From positions 1,545,470-1,609,469 of the forward strand of contig JAMWFC010000044.1 of NCBI GenBank assembly GCA_027475525.1: a stretch of DNA of 64,000 nt. The letters run 5' to 3'. A program made the translations under genes and the position numbers. The notes beneath the pieces are model-generated. The model saw only the letters and a list, made by a program, of their open reading frames with translations. It did no database searches and was not told the DNA's origin. Position 1 is the stretch's first letter; each line of letters opens with the position of its first letter. Shown here piece after piece: positions 54,763-64,000 of the stretch. The DNA comes from Macrolepiota albuminosa (Eukaryota > Basidiomycota > Agaricomycetes > Agaricales > Agaricaceae).

Positions 54763-57616
54763 TCACCGAGCAAACGACCTCTTCACGCCCGGATGCATCA
54801 CACCTCCACCTCCACCCGAGCTCCACTGCGCCTCTCGTCTCCTCCTACTCAAATCATCATCAACCCTTCCATGTGCCTGCGCGTGCGAGCGAGAATCATA
54901 CACGCGCACACGGTTAAGATGTGCCCCGCCCGGCCGCTGAATCTCCTGGTGGTGTTGGTGTTGGTGTTGGTGGTGCGGATGGTGCTGGTGATTATGATGC
55001 GCCGGCGCCCCTAGCGCATGTAACAACCCCGAGGGCGAATGGGCATGCGAGTGAATTGGCTGCGGCGCATACATCCCACTTTGAGTTTGAGTTTGAGCTT
55101 GAGCTTGCGTCTGAGTATGTGTCTGAGCCTGCATGTGCGCCTGTCCCGTAAGCCGTCCGTGATGGTGAGCATGATGGTGATGGGCATGCGCAACGTGGAA
55201 CGATGGTCGGTGTTCGGCATGATTGTGCGGGAGCCCGTAAGCCGACGTCGACGTCGACGCCGCAGACATATCCATTGCCATCCCAGTATCTAGTCCGACA
55301 TCCATGCCCATGCTCATGCCCATTCCAAACGCCATCTCCAACCCCTCGTACGCCGCTGCCCCATCTGCGCGATATTGCTCGAGCGCCGCCGTATAATTCG
55401 CGTGCTGCTCCGTCTCTGGCAGCGCATCGTATCCGTACGGTTCCTGTTCGACACTAGACGTCACATTACTGATATCCGCGCTTGCGTATTGCGGGTAAGA
55501 ATTGCCCGCTTTTGTCGTCGCGGTACCATCAGGTTCCACGGGCGCCTCAGCACCAGGTGTCTCCTCGCGACTCTCGTACGCCCTAACCTCCCTCTCGAGC
55601 GCTCTGACCTCTTCCCTCAACCTCATATTGCGGAACCGCAGCTGCTGCAGCTCGTACTGCCAGCTGGACCCCCTGCGCACCTCGAGCTCTGCAAACACAT
55701 TTTCCTCGGGATCGTGCAGGTGCTGGCCGTCAGGGACGGAGAGGTTATCGATACCTTCTCCCCGCGCAACATGCAACAACACGATAGGCGGCGCGATACC
55801 CAACATGTCCATCTCGTCGGCATCCTCACCATCGGAGCACGAGGGGTAGAACGCCAGTCGAACTCTGACGACCTCGCCGTCATCCATCCTCACTCTGGCA
55901 AAAAGGACAATTCTGGGATCTGTGCGGTCCTCGATGGCTCTCAAGACAGCCTCTACCCTCTCCCGATCCTCGTCGACAACGAGCATACTGATCCTCCTGC
56001 CTAGAATGTCGGCGGCGGCACAGCCAAATATAGCCTCGACGCCGTTGCCAATAGACACAATGGCGCCTGCAGCCTTGCCGAGACCGGAAAGCTGGGCCCA
56101 ACACTCTCGAGTGGAGTCGGCGGCGTGGAGAACTCGAAGGGGAGGGAGAAGATCACCCCAGCGTACGTGAGGCATGCGTCTTGCGCGGGCAGAAAGGACG
56201 ATCGCCTTGCGACCTTTTCCAGGCTCGACGTGGAGACGACCGCGAGCCTCGACCCAGACGTAAGATCCGGCAGCGGTGCGTGCGCGGAAGAGGACGTCGA
56301 TGAGTTTTGCGTGCTGCTGGTGATGGTGGGGATGATATGAGTCGTTGTGAGAAGGGGAAGGGACATTGACGAGGGTGGAGCTTTCTTTAAGCTGTCGCTC
56401 GAGGGGAACGACATCCTCTGGGTGGGCGAGGTCAGATATGGAGCGACCGACCAGGGCAGAGGGAGAGTGACCGAGGACGTGGAAAATAGCGGGAGCGACG
56501 TAGAGAAAGGCGCCTTTGAGGGAGACAACAAGGACAAAGTCAGGGGCGTACTCGAGAAGGACGAGAGAGAGAGGACTGTTGATGGCTGATGCTGGGACGG
56601 CCGAGGAAGCAGACGTGGTGGAGGCAGGGGGCAGAGGAGACGGGGCAGTAGTACAAGTAGTAATGGGAAGCTCACGGAAGAAGCCGGGGTTTGCGAGTGC
56701 GTGGGCGAGGGAGGGGGCCATGAGAATTGGAGCGAGCTGCTGCTTTCGCTGGGGCGGGGGCGGAGGGAGGTCGTGGTGGGGAGCCGGGCCGAGGGGCAGG
56801 GTGGATTGGGTGTAGGAGCCGTCGCGCAGCTTGTCGAGAATGGCGTTGGGCTGCTCGGTGAGATCGACCTGGAATCCAACGTGATAAGCAACGTCGTTGA
56901 GCTCGTGGGGGGCGGCCCGCTCGCCGCCGAGGATGGGGACGACGGATACGAGGTTGATAAAGGCAGAACCGTCTTTTCGAAAGTTGACAATGCTTGTCTG
57001 GACTTCCTTGTTTGCAATCAAGGCTTTGCGCATCGTGTCGACACTGGCCTGGCTCGTGAACCGGCGCGACTCGCCTGCCCGCACGGGGCCAGAGCTGGGC
57101 GGTGCCTGGAGGAAACGGCAGTTGCGCCCGAGGACTTCGTGTTCCGAGTACCCGGTCAGACGACAGAACGTGGGCGAGCAGTAGACGATGGGCTGATCGT
57201 GCCGCCGCACGTCGACGACGACAAACGAGCACGTCATGTCCACGGGCCCGAGGACGATCCGGGCATTGGTGCGAGACGCCACGCGGGCCAGGATGGACAG
57301 GACGTCAAAGCCAGACGCAGAGTACACGGGCAGCCCCAGCGGAGACGGCGCACAGACCAAGCCGCCGGGCAGCCTGGGTCGGGTCAGCTCATGCGGACAT
57401 CGGAAATGAGATTGCGTACGGAGAGTAGTGGCCAGTGCCGCTGCTGTTGTTGTTGGCGAACCATGCCGGGTTGAACGTCAGGACCTCGGCGCCGCCGCCC
57501 GGAGCCAGGGTGGGTGCGCCAGAGTGGATAAAGGCCGGCAGCTGGAACTGCAGGGCACTCGCCGAGTTGCGGTCAGCAGGCGGAGGGTCGTCCTGAAAAT
57601 ACTTGGAGAACGGCAT
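54763..57616 (-). CDS. wc-1: White collar-1 type blue-light receptor (LOV/PAS protein)
   Basis: Two exons: 57616-57420 and 57373-54763, with a 46-bp GT-AG intron (57419-57374); phases agree and the product is 935 residues. The ATG at 57616 starts MPFSKYFQDD. A LOV domain spans about 112-240 with the flavin-adduct motif GRNCRFLQ (Cys about 151), FCRLTGY before it and QTSIVNFRKDGSAFIN after it. PAS-B is about 338-465 and PAS-C about 490-605. A short coiled coil lies at about 626-668. The tail is rich in His, Gln, Ala and Met with long His and Gln-Ala-Thr repeats. There is no GATA zinc finger, as in other basidiomycete WC-1 proteins, which rely on a WC-2 partner to bind DNA. In relatives the complex activates light-induced transcription and controls development. 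The frame is clean and no transposon intrudes. Confidence 0.95.
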
Positions 57617-57669
57617 GGGTGTCGCAGCGAGGCAGCTTCCACTTTTAAGTTTGGCTCGAAAATCCCCCG

Positions 57670-57677
57670 TGACGTCA
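57670..57677. promoter_or_regulatory. CRE-like palindrome upstream of wc-1
   Basis: TGACGTCA, 54 bp upstream of the wc-1 ATG. This is the consensus for bZIP factors of the CREB/ATF type. It may lie in the 5' UTR or the core promoter. Functional relevance is inferred. Confidence 0.4.
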
Positions 57678-59692
57678 CATCAGCCCATCCCTGTCCTCCC
57701 GCGCATGCACCGGGTAGCCTCGCCCCGCCACACACGTCATGTTCCCTCGCGCGGGAGACGTCTCGTCAATCTTTCTCCCAACGTCACACGCAATCTTCCG
57801 CGTCTTCTTCCATGCCACTGCGCTTATACTTTGTCCAATTGACACATTCCTCTCCCCCTGTCCCTTGTACATCACGTTTCATCCACCTACCCGACGCTAA
57901 TCTTTTATTCATTTTCCCACTGCTATACAGGGGGTCTACTCGAGAATGAGCGCTCATGCCGGACGAGGGAGGGGGAAATCCCGAGCATTTTGTCGATTCC
58001 TTGACGTGCCAAATGAGGGTACCCTACCGGTTCCACCAGTTTTTTACAAGAGGTCGCGAAAAGAATCTGAGAAGCAACCCTACCCTTGATGAACATCGTG
58101 TCAAAGCTTAACCCAGTCTCCATTCTCGAGAACAGTGAACCCACTTTTCCCGTCAGCGTGCGAATAAGTTAGGTGGAACGATTTATGGCAAAGGACGACT
58201 GGGGTGCTTGACGGCACCGGAAGTAAAGTTATTGAGCGCTCCAGCAGAAAACATAGTACAATGCGAATGTCAAAATTCAACGCGAGCATCGACACGAGTC
58301 CTAAACATACCCTGGACAATCATGCCAGAACCAGTTTTCCAATTTCAACGATCAGATAGAAGCCCATTCGTACCAAGTATCAACAGCTCATTGAACATCT
58401 GCACTGAGTACTCCTAAAGGGATAAGGATTGCTGTAATAGTCTTCAATACAGAACAACAGCACTGGTGATAGGTCGGACTTGTTCGCAAATTGTCTTCAT
58501 GATAACACGTCCGAAAGTACTTGTTCATTGGGCATCATGGTGCGATGCAAGTAGGTTACAGGGAGGTTGATTTCCATGCCCCTCTGAATTATATCCATCA
58601 TGCTAGATAATTTACACATGATATGATATCCTCCAGAGTTACAACTAGTATTCCAACCTTGTCGTCTGCGCTCGCACTTGCCTATTATTTTACACGTCGT
58701 CTCACACTGTGCTGTCGCCCTACGTCACGCGTCTAAAATCCCCTCCCACCTTCCATATTCACTTCTTTCTTTCTACCTGACTTACAACTACTTACATGCC
58801 TACAAATAGTCCTTGTGTTCCCCCCCTCCATCGGCAGGCGGGCCGACCCGAGAACTTTCGCACACCCGGCCGAACTTGCCGAGTCTTTTCCTTCTCGCAT
58901 CCTCTCATCCACGACCTCGAATTGAAAGATATTTACAAAAACAAAACCACGCCTACTCGGCCTAATATGTATTTTTGTTTGTAAATATATCGTCACTAAC
59001 ATCTGAAAAAAAAATGTCTATAAACTTTCAACCGGTCTTCTTCTCTCTTCGGCTGTCCTCCATCTTGAATTTTGAGACGACGCTGATACCAAGTCTCCCC
59101 GATTGTGAATCGATTTATTCCATGTCGATGCCTTGGGGCAGCCAAGAAGCATCCTCCATTTGCCGATGAAAACCTATTTGCACCATCAGGTAGGTACATG
59201 AAACAATAACCAACACCTGTGTATACTTTGTAAACCCCACAAATAACATCCTCAGCTTCTATTGATAGTTTTTCGTCTACTAGAGGGCACCCATCAAGCT
59301 CTGAGATTGGTTTCGCGTGCATGGAGGTCCAGCCTCATCGTCTTTTACGAGTGGCCATATCGGACCCCCAGCCAAAAGAGCGGCGCGTCAATACGATCCT
59401 TCAAGCATGTCCTTAGTCCATATAACTGGCCGTTGTGAATATGGACCCTTTTTCTCAAATTCCCAGGGGGAATATTGTTTGTTGAAGAACGATGCCTGGA
59501 TTTCGGAGAGAGTTCAGGGAATACCGCGTTTGATCAGATACTGGATCATACTTGCAATGGAATCCAAGCGCAATCGAAACATTCCTGGGTCAGAGACTAC
59601 GAGAACATAGAACTCCTGCAGGAATGATCTTTCACGTTATACCAATTATATGAAAGTCCGATCGTTCTATCCTTTCTCAGTGTCCTCGTCAT
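57678..59692. other. Intergenic region between wc-1 and the next putative gene
   Basis: Contains the wc-1 promoter side (57.68-57.96 kb) and about 1.7 kb without a gene I can support. A 108-codon minus frame at 59322-58996 and a 97-codon plus frame at 59317-59610 have no recognisable motif. Confidence 0.4.
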
Positions 59693-59694
59693 CC

Positions 59695-60530
59695 TCATTC
59701 TCGCCAGAGCGTCAATATCTCGTCTTCAACAGCCTTTGGTGGGACAGGGAGACTAGCCGGTGGGGAATGAATACTGGTCAGGAGGCATATTTGGCTGGCG
59801 CCTCGAGGTTTCAATATGCGTGAACTGTCCGTCTTCGCCACTCCCTCTGGAGAGAGAGGTAGACTCGCTCTTCCGCTCGATAAAACCACCACATCCTAAC
59901 CTATTCATCTTTGGATACGGCGCGATGGGCGTATTCCCATCCCACGATTGTGCCAGACGTAAAGGTAATTTCCTAGGCCTCAGGGCCTCGGTGTCGCACT
60001 GCACTTTCTCAGCCGCCGCTTCGTCATTGACTCGTGCCTGGCGTTCCTGGGGCATCTCCGTCCCTCGTATATTCCACACATTCATCATACCTAGCTACAG
60101 CCAAGTCTTCAGAGTCATTGTGCTGGGGCCGCCGCAGAATGCTACAACTCCCACCGCAGTGAGTAGTCCTCGGCGACGAGACAGAGATGATTCCGGAGAA
60201 TCTCTCCAGTCATTTTTATCAATGAACGTGGGCTCTTGGTCAAGGAGAGATGATGCTAGCCGCGCGGAGGAAGATGGCAGAGGTGGTTCATGAGCGGTTA
60301 ACGGACAAGCAGGAATGGTTTCATGTTGGCGATGGTCAACTAGAGCTAGCGAAAGATGAGAAAGACGCAATGATGGTGGTATTGTTCCTGCGCCGCGCGC
60401 CTCTGCATGACAAAAGGACGATAGAACCTCCCAACTTCTTCCCTTAAAAATCTCTTCTCTACTCCGTGACTTCCGCGGCTTACAGGGAACTACTTCGTAT
60501 AATTGCCTTCTTCTAACATCGTCTACTCAG
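59695..60530 (-). CDS. Hypothetical two-exon gene (tentative)
   Basis: An upstream minus-strand frame is open from about 60530 to 60146, with an Arg/Ser-rich start (CKPRKSRSREEIFKGRSWE) and QEPTFIDKNDWRDSPES. Removing 60145-60095 (GTAGCA ... TGTAG) keeps phase into LGMMNVWNIRGTEMPQ. That exon runs to a stop at 59753-59755, with GCGGFIERKSESTSLSRG near the end. No start codon was found for the first exon and no domain is recognised. The donor is weak, so this may be chance open sequence. Confidence 0.25.
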
Positions 60531-61102
60531 TACCCCAACTCCGGGGAAGAACCTCCCTCTGAGAGACCAACTTCCTACTACACCGGGTGCATGCCAGTTT
60601 ATATGACGAGAGAATGCCTGGGTACCAAGTGGCTGAGCGTCTGAAGAAGACAAATCACGGCGCACTGTTTACCACGATAAGGATCAAGGCTGGGATGAGG
60701 CTCGCAATCTAGAAGCCTACTTGTAGAAATAAGCGCCTAGATATAGTGTGTCACGAACCCACGATTCGTTGTCAGAGCTCGCATCTTGTGCAAGCTGAGA
60801 TACAATGGCATGTCAGTATCTCTGGCTCGGCTCAGGGCCTTGAACCGTCCGTCAAAGCCAAGATGACAATCTCGTACATCGTACAGCTTCGGGATGCAGG
60901 AATGACAATTGTTGCACCTGGACATGTTCAAACGGGAGTGATTTTGGAGGTCAGTTTTTGAAGTATTTTCATTGAGAATCGCGAGAATAAGAAAAGCAGT
61001 GACGCACAAGGTCATGGAAGACACTGAACTTGTAATGGACTCGGATGAAGGAAACGTGTACAACTAGTCGAGACATCTGTTGTTTGTGTGAGTGATTTGT
61101 AA
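60531..61102. other. Spacer between the tentative gene and the BTB gene
   Basis: A 108-codon minus frame at 61063-60737 has no recognisable motif and probably belongs to the 3' flank of the BTB gene. Confidence 0.35.
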
Positions 61103-61987
61103 TTACAAGAAGGTATCAAATTTCGGTATTGTTTGCAAGGCAGGCCGAAGAACAGAGTCAACTGTAGGATAGGTATGTCTGCAACTGGTACAGAGTTTGG
61201 GCGTCTCAAGTGCCTTGTATATCGCTTTCTCAGACCGCTTGTCACCAAGTTCATACCAAGCCTTGTGAACATCCTGCATATAATGATCTGAATAATGGTG
61301 ACGATGTTCAAAGCAGGATCGTATTGATTTGTATGCGACAAGACTCCAGCGTTCCCTGTAACGTATCTTTGATGACATGTAGATAAGTTATTAGAATCAT
61401 GCAGCATTGAATAACTATATTCGCAGTTACATACCCAGGGAACCACCAAATGAGGGAGAAGCATAGCAACGACCTCGTCTAAGGGGATATCAAGGAGAAA
61501 TGGAGCTGCCAATGCCAATATATCTCGGTAGTCATGTCGGGAGGCATAATTGAACATTTCGATGGGATGATCGGAAACTTGTTGTCTGAAGGCGAAGGAT
61601 AAAGTTTTCATACAGTAAGTCTGTGAAAAGCTTACATTAAGTGAAACCTGCAGATGTTCATCAAGCTGTAGACTTCGTACTTCTCCGCAGCCTCAGCCAA
61701 ACGAAAAAGCTCCTCAAAATGCAGAGTATCTAGGTCTGGATGACGTTGAGGGTAAATATGTTGGAAAAGGTACTTGAAGGTCCCCGAATCCTCTGTCAGC
61801 GGGACTATCTCTCCATTTTTATGGAATTCTGACGGAGGAAATCCTCCTGCATGACTCTCCAGATTCTTGCTATGAATGTGGAACAGGATACCGTCACTCG
61901 ACTTAAAGACTATGTCTGCATCCGATACAAAATCTGTAGATTGTAAGTTAATGCTTGTCGACAGAGAAGGCCATGGAAGTACAATTT
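61103..61987 (-). CDS. BTB/POZ domain protein (N-terminal exon not resolved)
   Basis: Three exons join in phase: 61987-61636, 61585-61435, 61366-61103. Introns 61635-61586 (50 bp) and 61434-61367 (68 bp) are GT-AG. The first carries the BTB core: DADIVFKSSDGILFHIHSKN, then a segment ending in LTEDSGTFKYLFQHIYPQRH, and EELFRLAEAAEKYEVYSLMN. The next (HPIEMFNYASRHDYRDI) and last (SLVAYKSIRSCFEHRHHYSD to TIPKFDTFL) exons match the C-terminal layout of a large agaricomycete-specific BTB family. Such domains mediate protein-protein contacts, often as cullin-3 adaptors; the partner here is unknown. 61987 follows a CTCTAG acceptor, so the start codon must lie in an exon further upstream (beyond 62000) that I could not fix. 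Confidence 0.75.
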
Positions 61988-64000
61988 CTAGAGATTATTG
62001 GCCATTTCATGTCCCCTTGAAGATCACTCGAGAGACTGTGATTTAAGGACATCGTCTGATTCGACTTGGGGCTGGTGGCCGATGTATAAAAAATGTTTTC
62101 CCGGTGTGGCAGTGGGTTGGGTTACTTGAGGAAGCGAGTTCGGAGTCGAAAGAGTCGGCAGAGAAGAGTAGGGGTAAAAGTCGATTTCGAGAACGCGATG
62201 CAAGCGTAGAGTATCGTTCGTCGTATGCGACAGGAATTCGTAGACCAAAGACAGACAAGACCCAGTAAGAAGCAAGAGTTTCTCAGATACAGGCAGACGC
62301 AGAAAGAGAGCGACCGTAGTTTTAGTCGCACAGTTTAGACGAAGAAGACGAAACAGACGTTGCCGTACAGCGGATCGGTCTGTCGAACAGAGCCGAGTCC
62401 GGGGGTCAAAAATACCGAGAGGCCGAAGGAGATGCCGAGCTGATTGATCGAATCCGAGAATAGAGCCGAGACAAATGAGAACAGAGCCGAGACGAGAAGC
62501 CGAATGAATCCGAGTACACTGCCGAGGATAGCGAGCACGCGGCGTTTGACGTTGGATCAGACGTCGATCAAACCAGAGCAGTGCCGAACAGACAGGATAA
62601 TCGAGGACAGACTAGACGACGAGACGCACGAATCAAGTTCAGCTTAAGACCAGAATTGTGGGGTGTAAGAACCTGTATTCTCCTCCTACTTGCTTCCCTT
62701 TTATACATTTTCTACGTTGCTTTTTGACCATTAAGTTTCAACTACCGGACGGTCTCATAATTTGAACTGTAATTCGTCACTTTCACTCGATCATTCTCAA
62801 ATAAGCGCGGACGGTCTCAAAATAAGGTTTTTGATCATCGATCGCCTCTGGACCCCTCGATTTCTCCCAGGTCTTCGATCTTCTCTCTTCTCAATTTCCT
62901 CAACTGTCGACCCTCCATCTCCAACCACGCTCCTCTTTTTGTGCACTCATTCTTTATCTCAGCCGATTTCCACGTCACTCTGACTTTTCCTTCTCAACCT
63001 TTCTTTCCTCGCGTAACCCATTCTCTGTCCAGATTCCATCAACAGTCCACCTCCCTCTACCACACCGGCCTGGCCATCATGCACTAATTTGGGTTTTGAA
63101 AACCGGACCCAGACCGGACCGTTTCTCCGAAATCACTTGAGTTCCATACATTGTAGTAAACATTCGAATATGTACTCCGGAAGGCTTTCCTGAGTGACCG
63201 CAACAGCCCCGTATTCAAGCACTGTTTCCTCTTTCTTACAACCGCAATATTTGCGCAGAAGCTCGACGTCGGAAACACCTCAAAGTGATAATTAACCCTT
63301 TGAAGGGTGTAAAAAACCTTGGTACAAAATTTGTCAAGCTCAAATTTGAAGTGATATGTTGTACCAGATGATGCAATTGCCGTCACTGTCAAGGAGTGCA
63401 GACCTGAATGTTCCTTTTGCTTGCTGGCAACCAATAACAATCTTTCGACCGCGAACTACGAAGAAGGAAACGGGTGTGAACGGGTGTGGACGGTTAGCCC
63501 TGGTGCCCTTTGCAATTGAACTTAATGTTGGAATACGACTCACTACTGTGGCGGCGGCGTTCGGATATCTACCTCCCATTTCCTTTCTTGTCTCTTTCTC
63601 CGTATCCCTAGCTGATACGAGGGGGGGGATAACCGCGTTTATCGGGGAAGGGAAAATCGTCCCTCGATTTCCCGCTCTGTCTCGCGTTCGATTTCTCTGA
63701 ATTTCGAGCTCAGTCTGCGGTCACTATCGCCCTACAGGTTTTTCAAGTTTTCTGACCGGTCGCAGTGCCCGTTTATTTTTGGCGCCAGTTTCTTTTTTGC
63801 CATCGTTTTGCTCATTGCAGCCCTGTTTTTGATCCCATCGCTCTGCGATCAGAACCCAAGCTCGTACAACCATTCATCTTCTTGTGATTAATTTTTCAGA
63901 CCCACACGTCAGCTGTCTGGCCCGTTATTGGCAATCTACGCATTTTCTTGTCCCCAGTTTTCTAGACTGCGTTTTGATCCCATCATCCCGCCATCAAGGC
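61988..64000. other. Upstream region of the BTB gene and unassigned sequence to window end
   Basis: 62.02-62.28 kb may hold the first BTB exon (minus frame with TPNSLPQVTQPTATPGKHFL). At about 62390-62520 short repeats of AGAGCCGAG(A/T)C occur. 62.65-63.08 kb is pyrimidine-rich on the plus strand, promoter-like. From 63.08 to 64.0 kb only frames without recognisable motifs are present. Confidence 0.35.

Noticed and set aside
54069..54773. A 234-codon minus-strand open frame downstream of wc-1
   Set aside because: Low-complexity Phe/Ser/Leu/His composition encoded by pyrimidine and GT repeats, located in the expected 3' UTR, with no domain.
56001..57017. A 338-codon frame overlapping wc-1 on the same strand
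   Set aside because: Shadow frame in GC-rich coding sequence; Ser/Pro/Leu-rich and without motifs, while the wc-1 frame is clearly the real one.
63084..63440. A 118-codon minus-strand frame near the window end
   Set aside because: No recognisable motif, no supporting splice structure and no neighbouring exons; not reported as a gene.

Overview
The window comes from the nuclear genome of a basidiomycete fungus, most likely a mushroom-forming agaricomycete. Host genes carry 45-70 bp GT-AG introns. There is a white-collar-1 blue-light receptor without a GATA zinc finger, a BTB/POZ protein and a seven-helix membrane protein of types familiar from agaricomycetes. About three quarters of the window is LTR retrotransposon sequence. 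No rRNA gene, convincing tRNA gene or CRISPR array was seen.

Layout. 1-6.6 kb: the 3' half of a Ty3/gypsy element (A) whose pol is intact as far as visible. Between pol and the polypurine tract/3' LTR it carries a six-exon antisense gene with a Zn2Cys6-like cluster. 6.6-14.3 kb: decayed minus-strand gypsy copies B and C with a solo LTR at their junction. 14.5-15.1 kb: a gypsy integrase remnant. 15.3-15.84 kb: a 533-bp miniature LTR element (TRIM) with a perfect target duplication and tRNA-type promoter boxes. 15.8-20.7 kb: AT-rich decayed sequence. 20.75-39.7 kb: a nest in which an old gypsy LTR was split by copia F, F's 5' LTR by copia E, E's 3' LTR edge by gypsy D, and D's reverse transcriptase by an unidentified insertion around a 100-N gap; F also holds a solo LTR. 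Five-base target duplications support every step from F inwards except the insertion at the gap. 39.7-40.5 kb: copia LTR debris. 40.8-41.9 kb: a 7TM gene. 42.66-48.37 kb: a young complete copia element (I) with apparently identical LTRs and only two nonsense codons. 48.4-54 kb: LTR remnants and unidentified minus-strand exons. 54.8-57.6 kb: the wc-1 homologue. 59.7-60.5 kb: a tentative gene. 61.1-62.0 kb: the BTB gene.

Three themes cut across the annotation. (1) At least nine tandem duplications have a period of exactly 77 bp in unrelated sequences, which points to a k=77 de Bruijn assembly artefact. Several of them create false frameshifts or lengthen LTRs. (2) Element inactivation is dominated by CGA-to-TGA type nonsense codons and by transitions between LTR pairs, a RIP-like or methyl-cytosine deamination pattern. 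(3) Several copia LTR families share a stem-loop with a compensatory base-pair change, followed by a GT that often resembles a splice donor. The most novel biological candidates are the antisense zinc-cluster gene in element A, the Pol III-box TRIM and the conserved LTR hairpin. All positions, splice sites and repeat comparisons were read by eye from the sequence; no database search was run.
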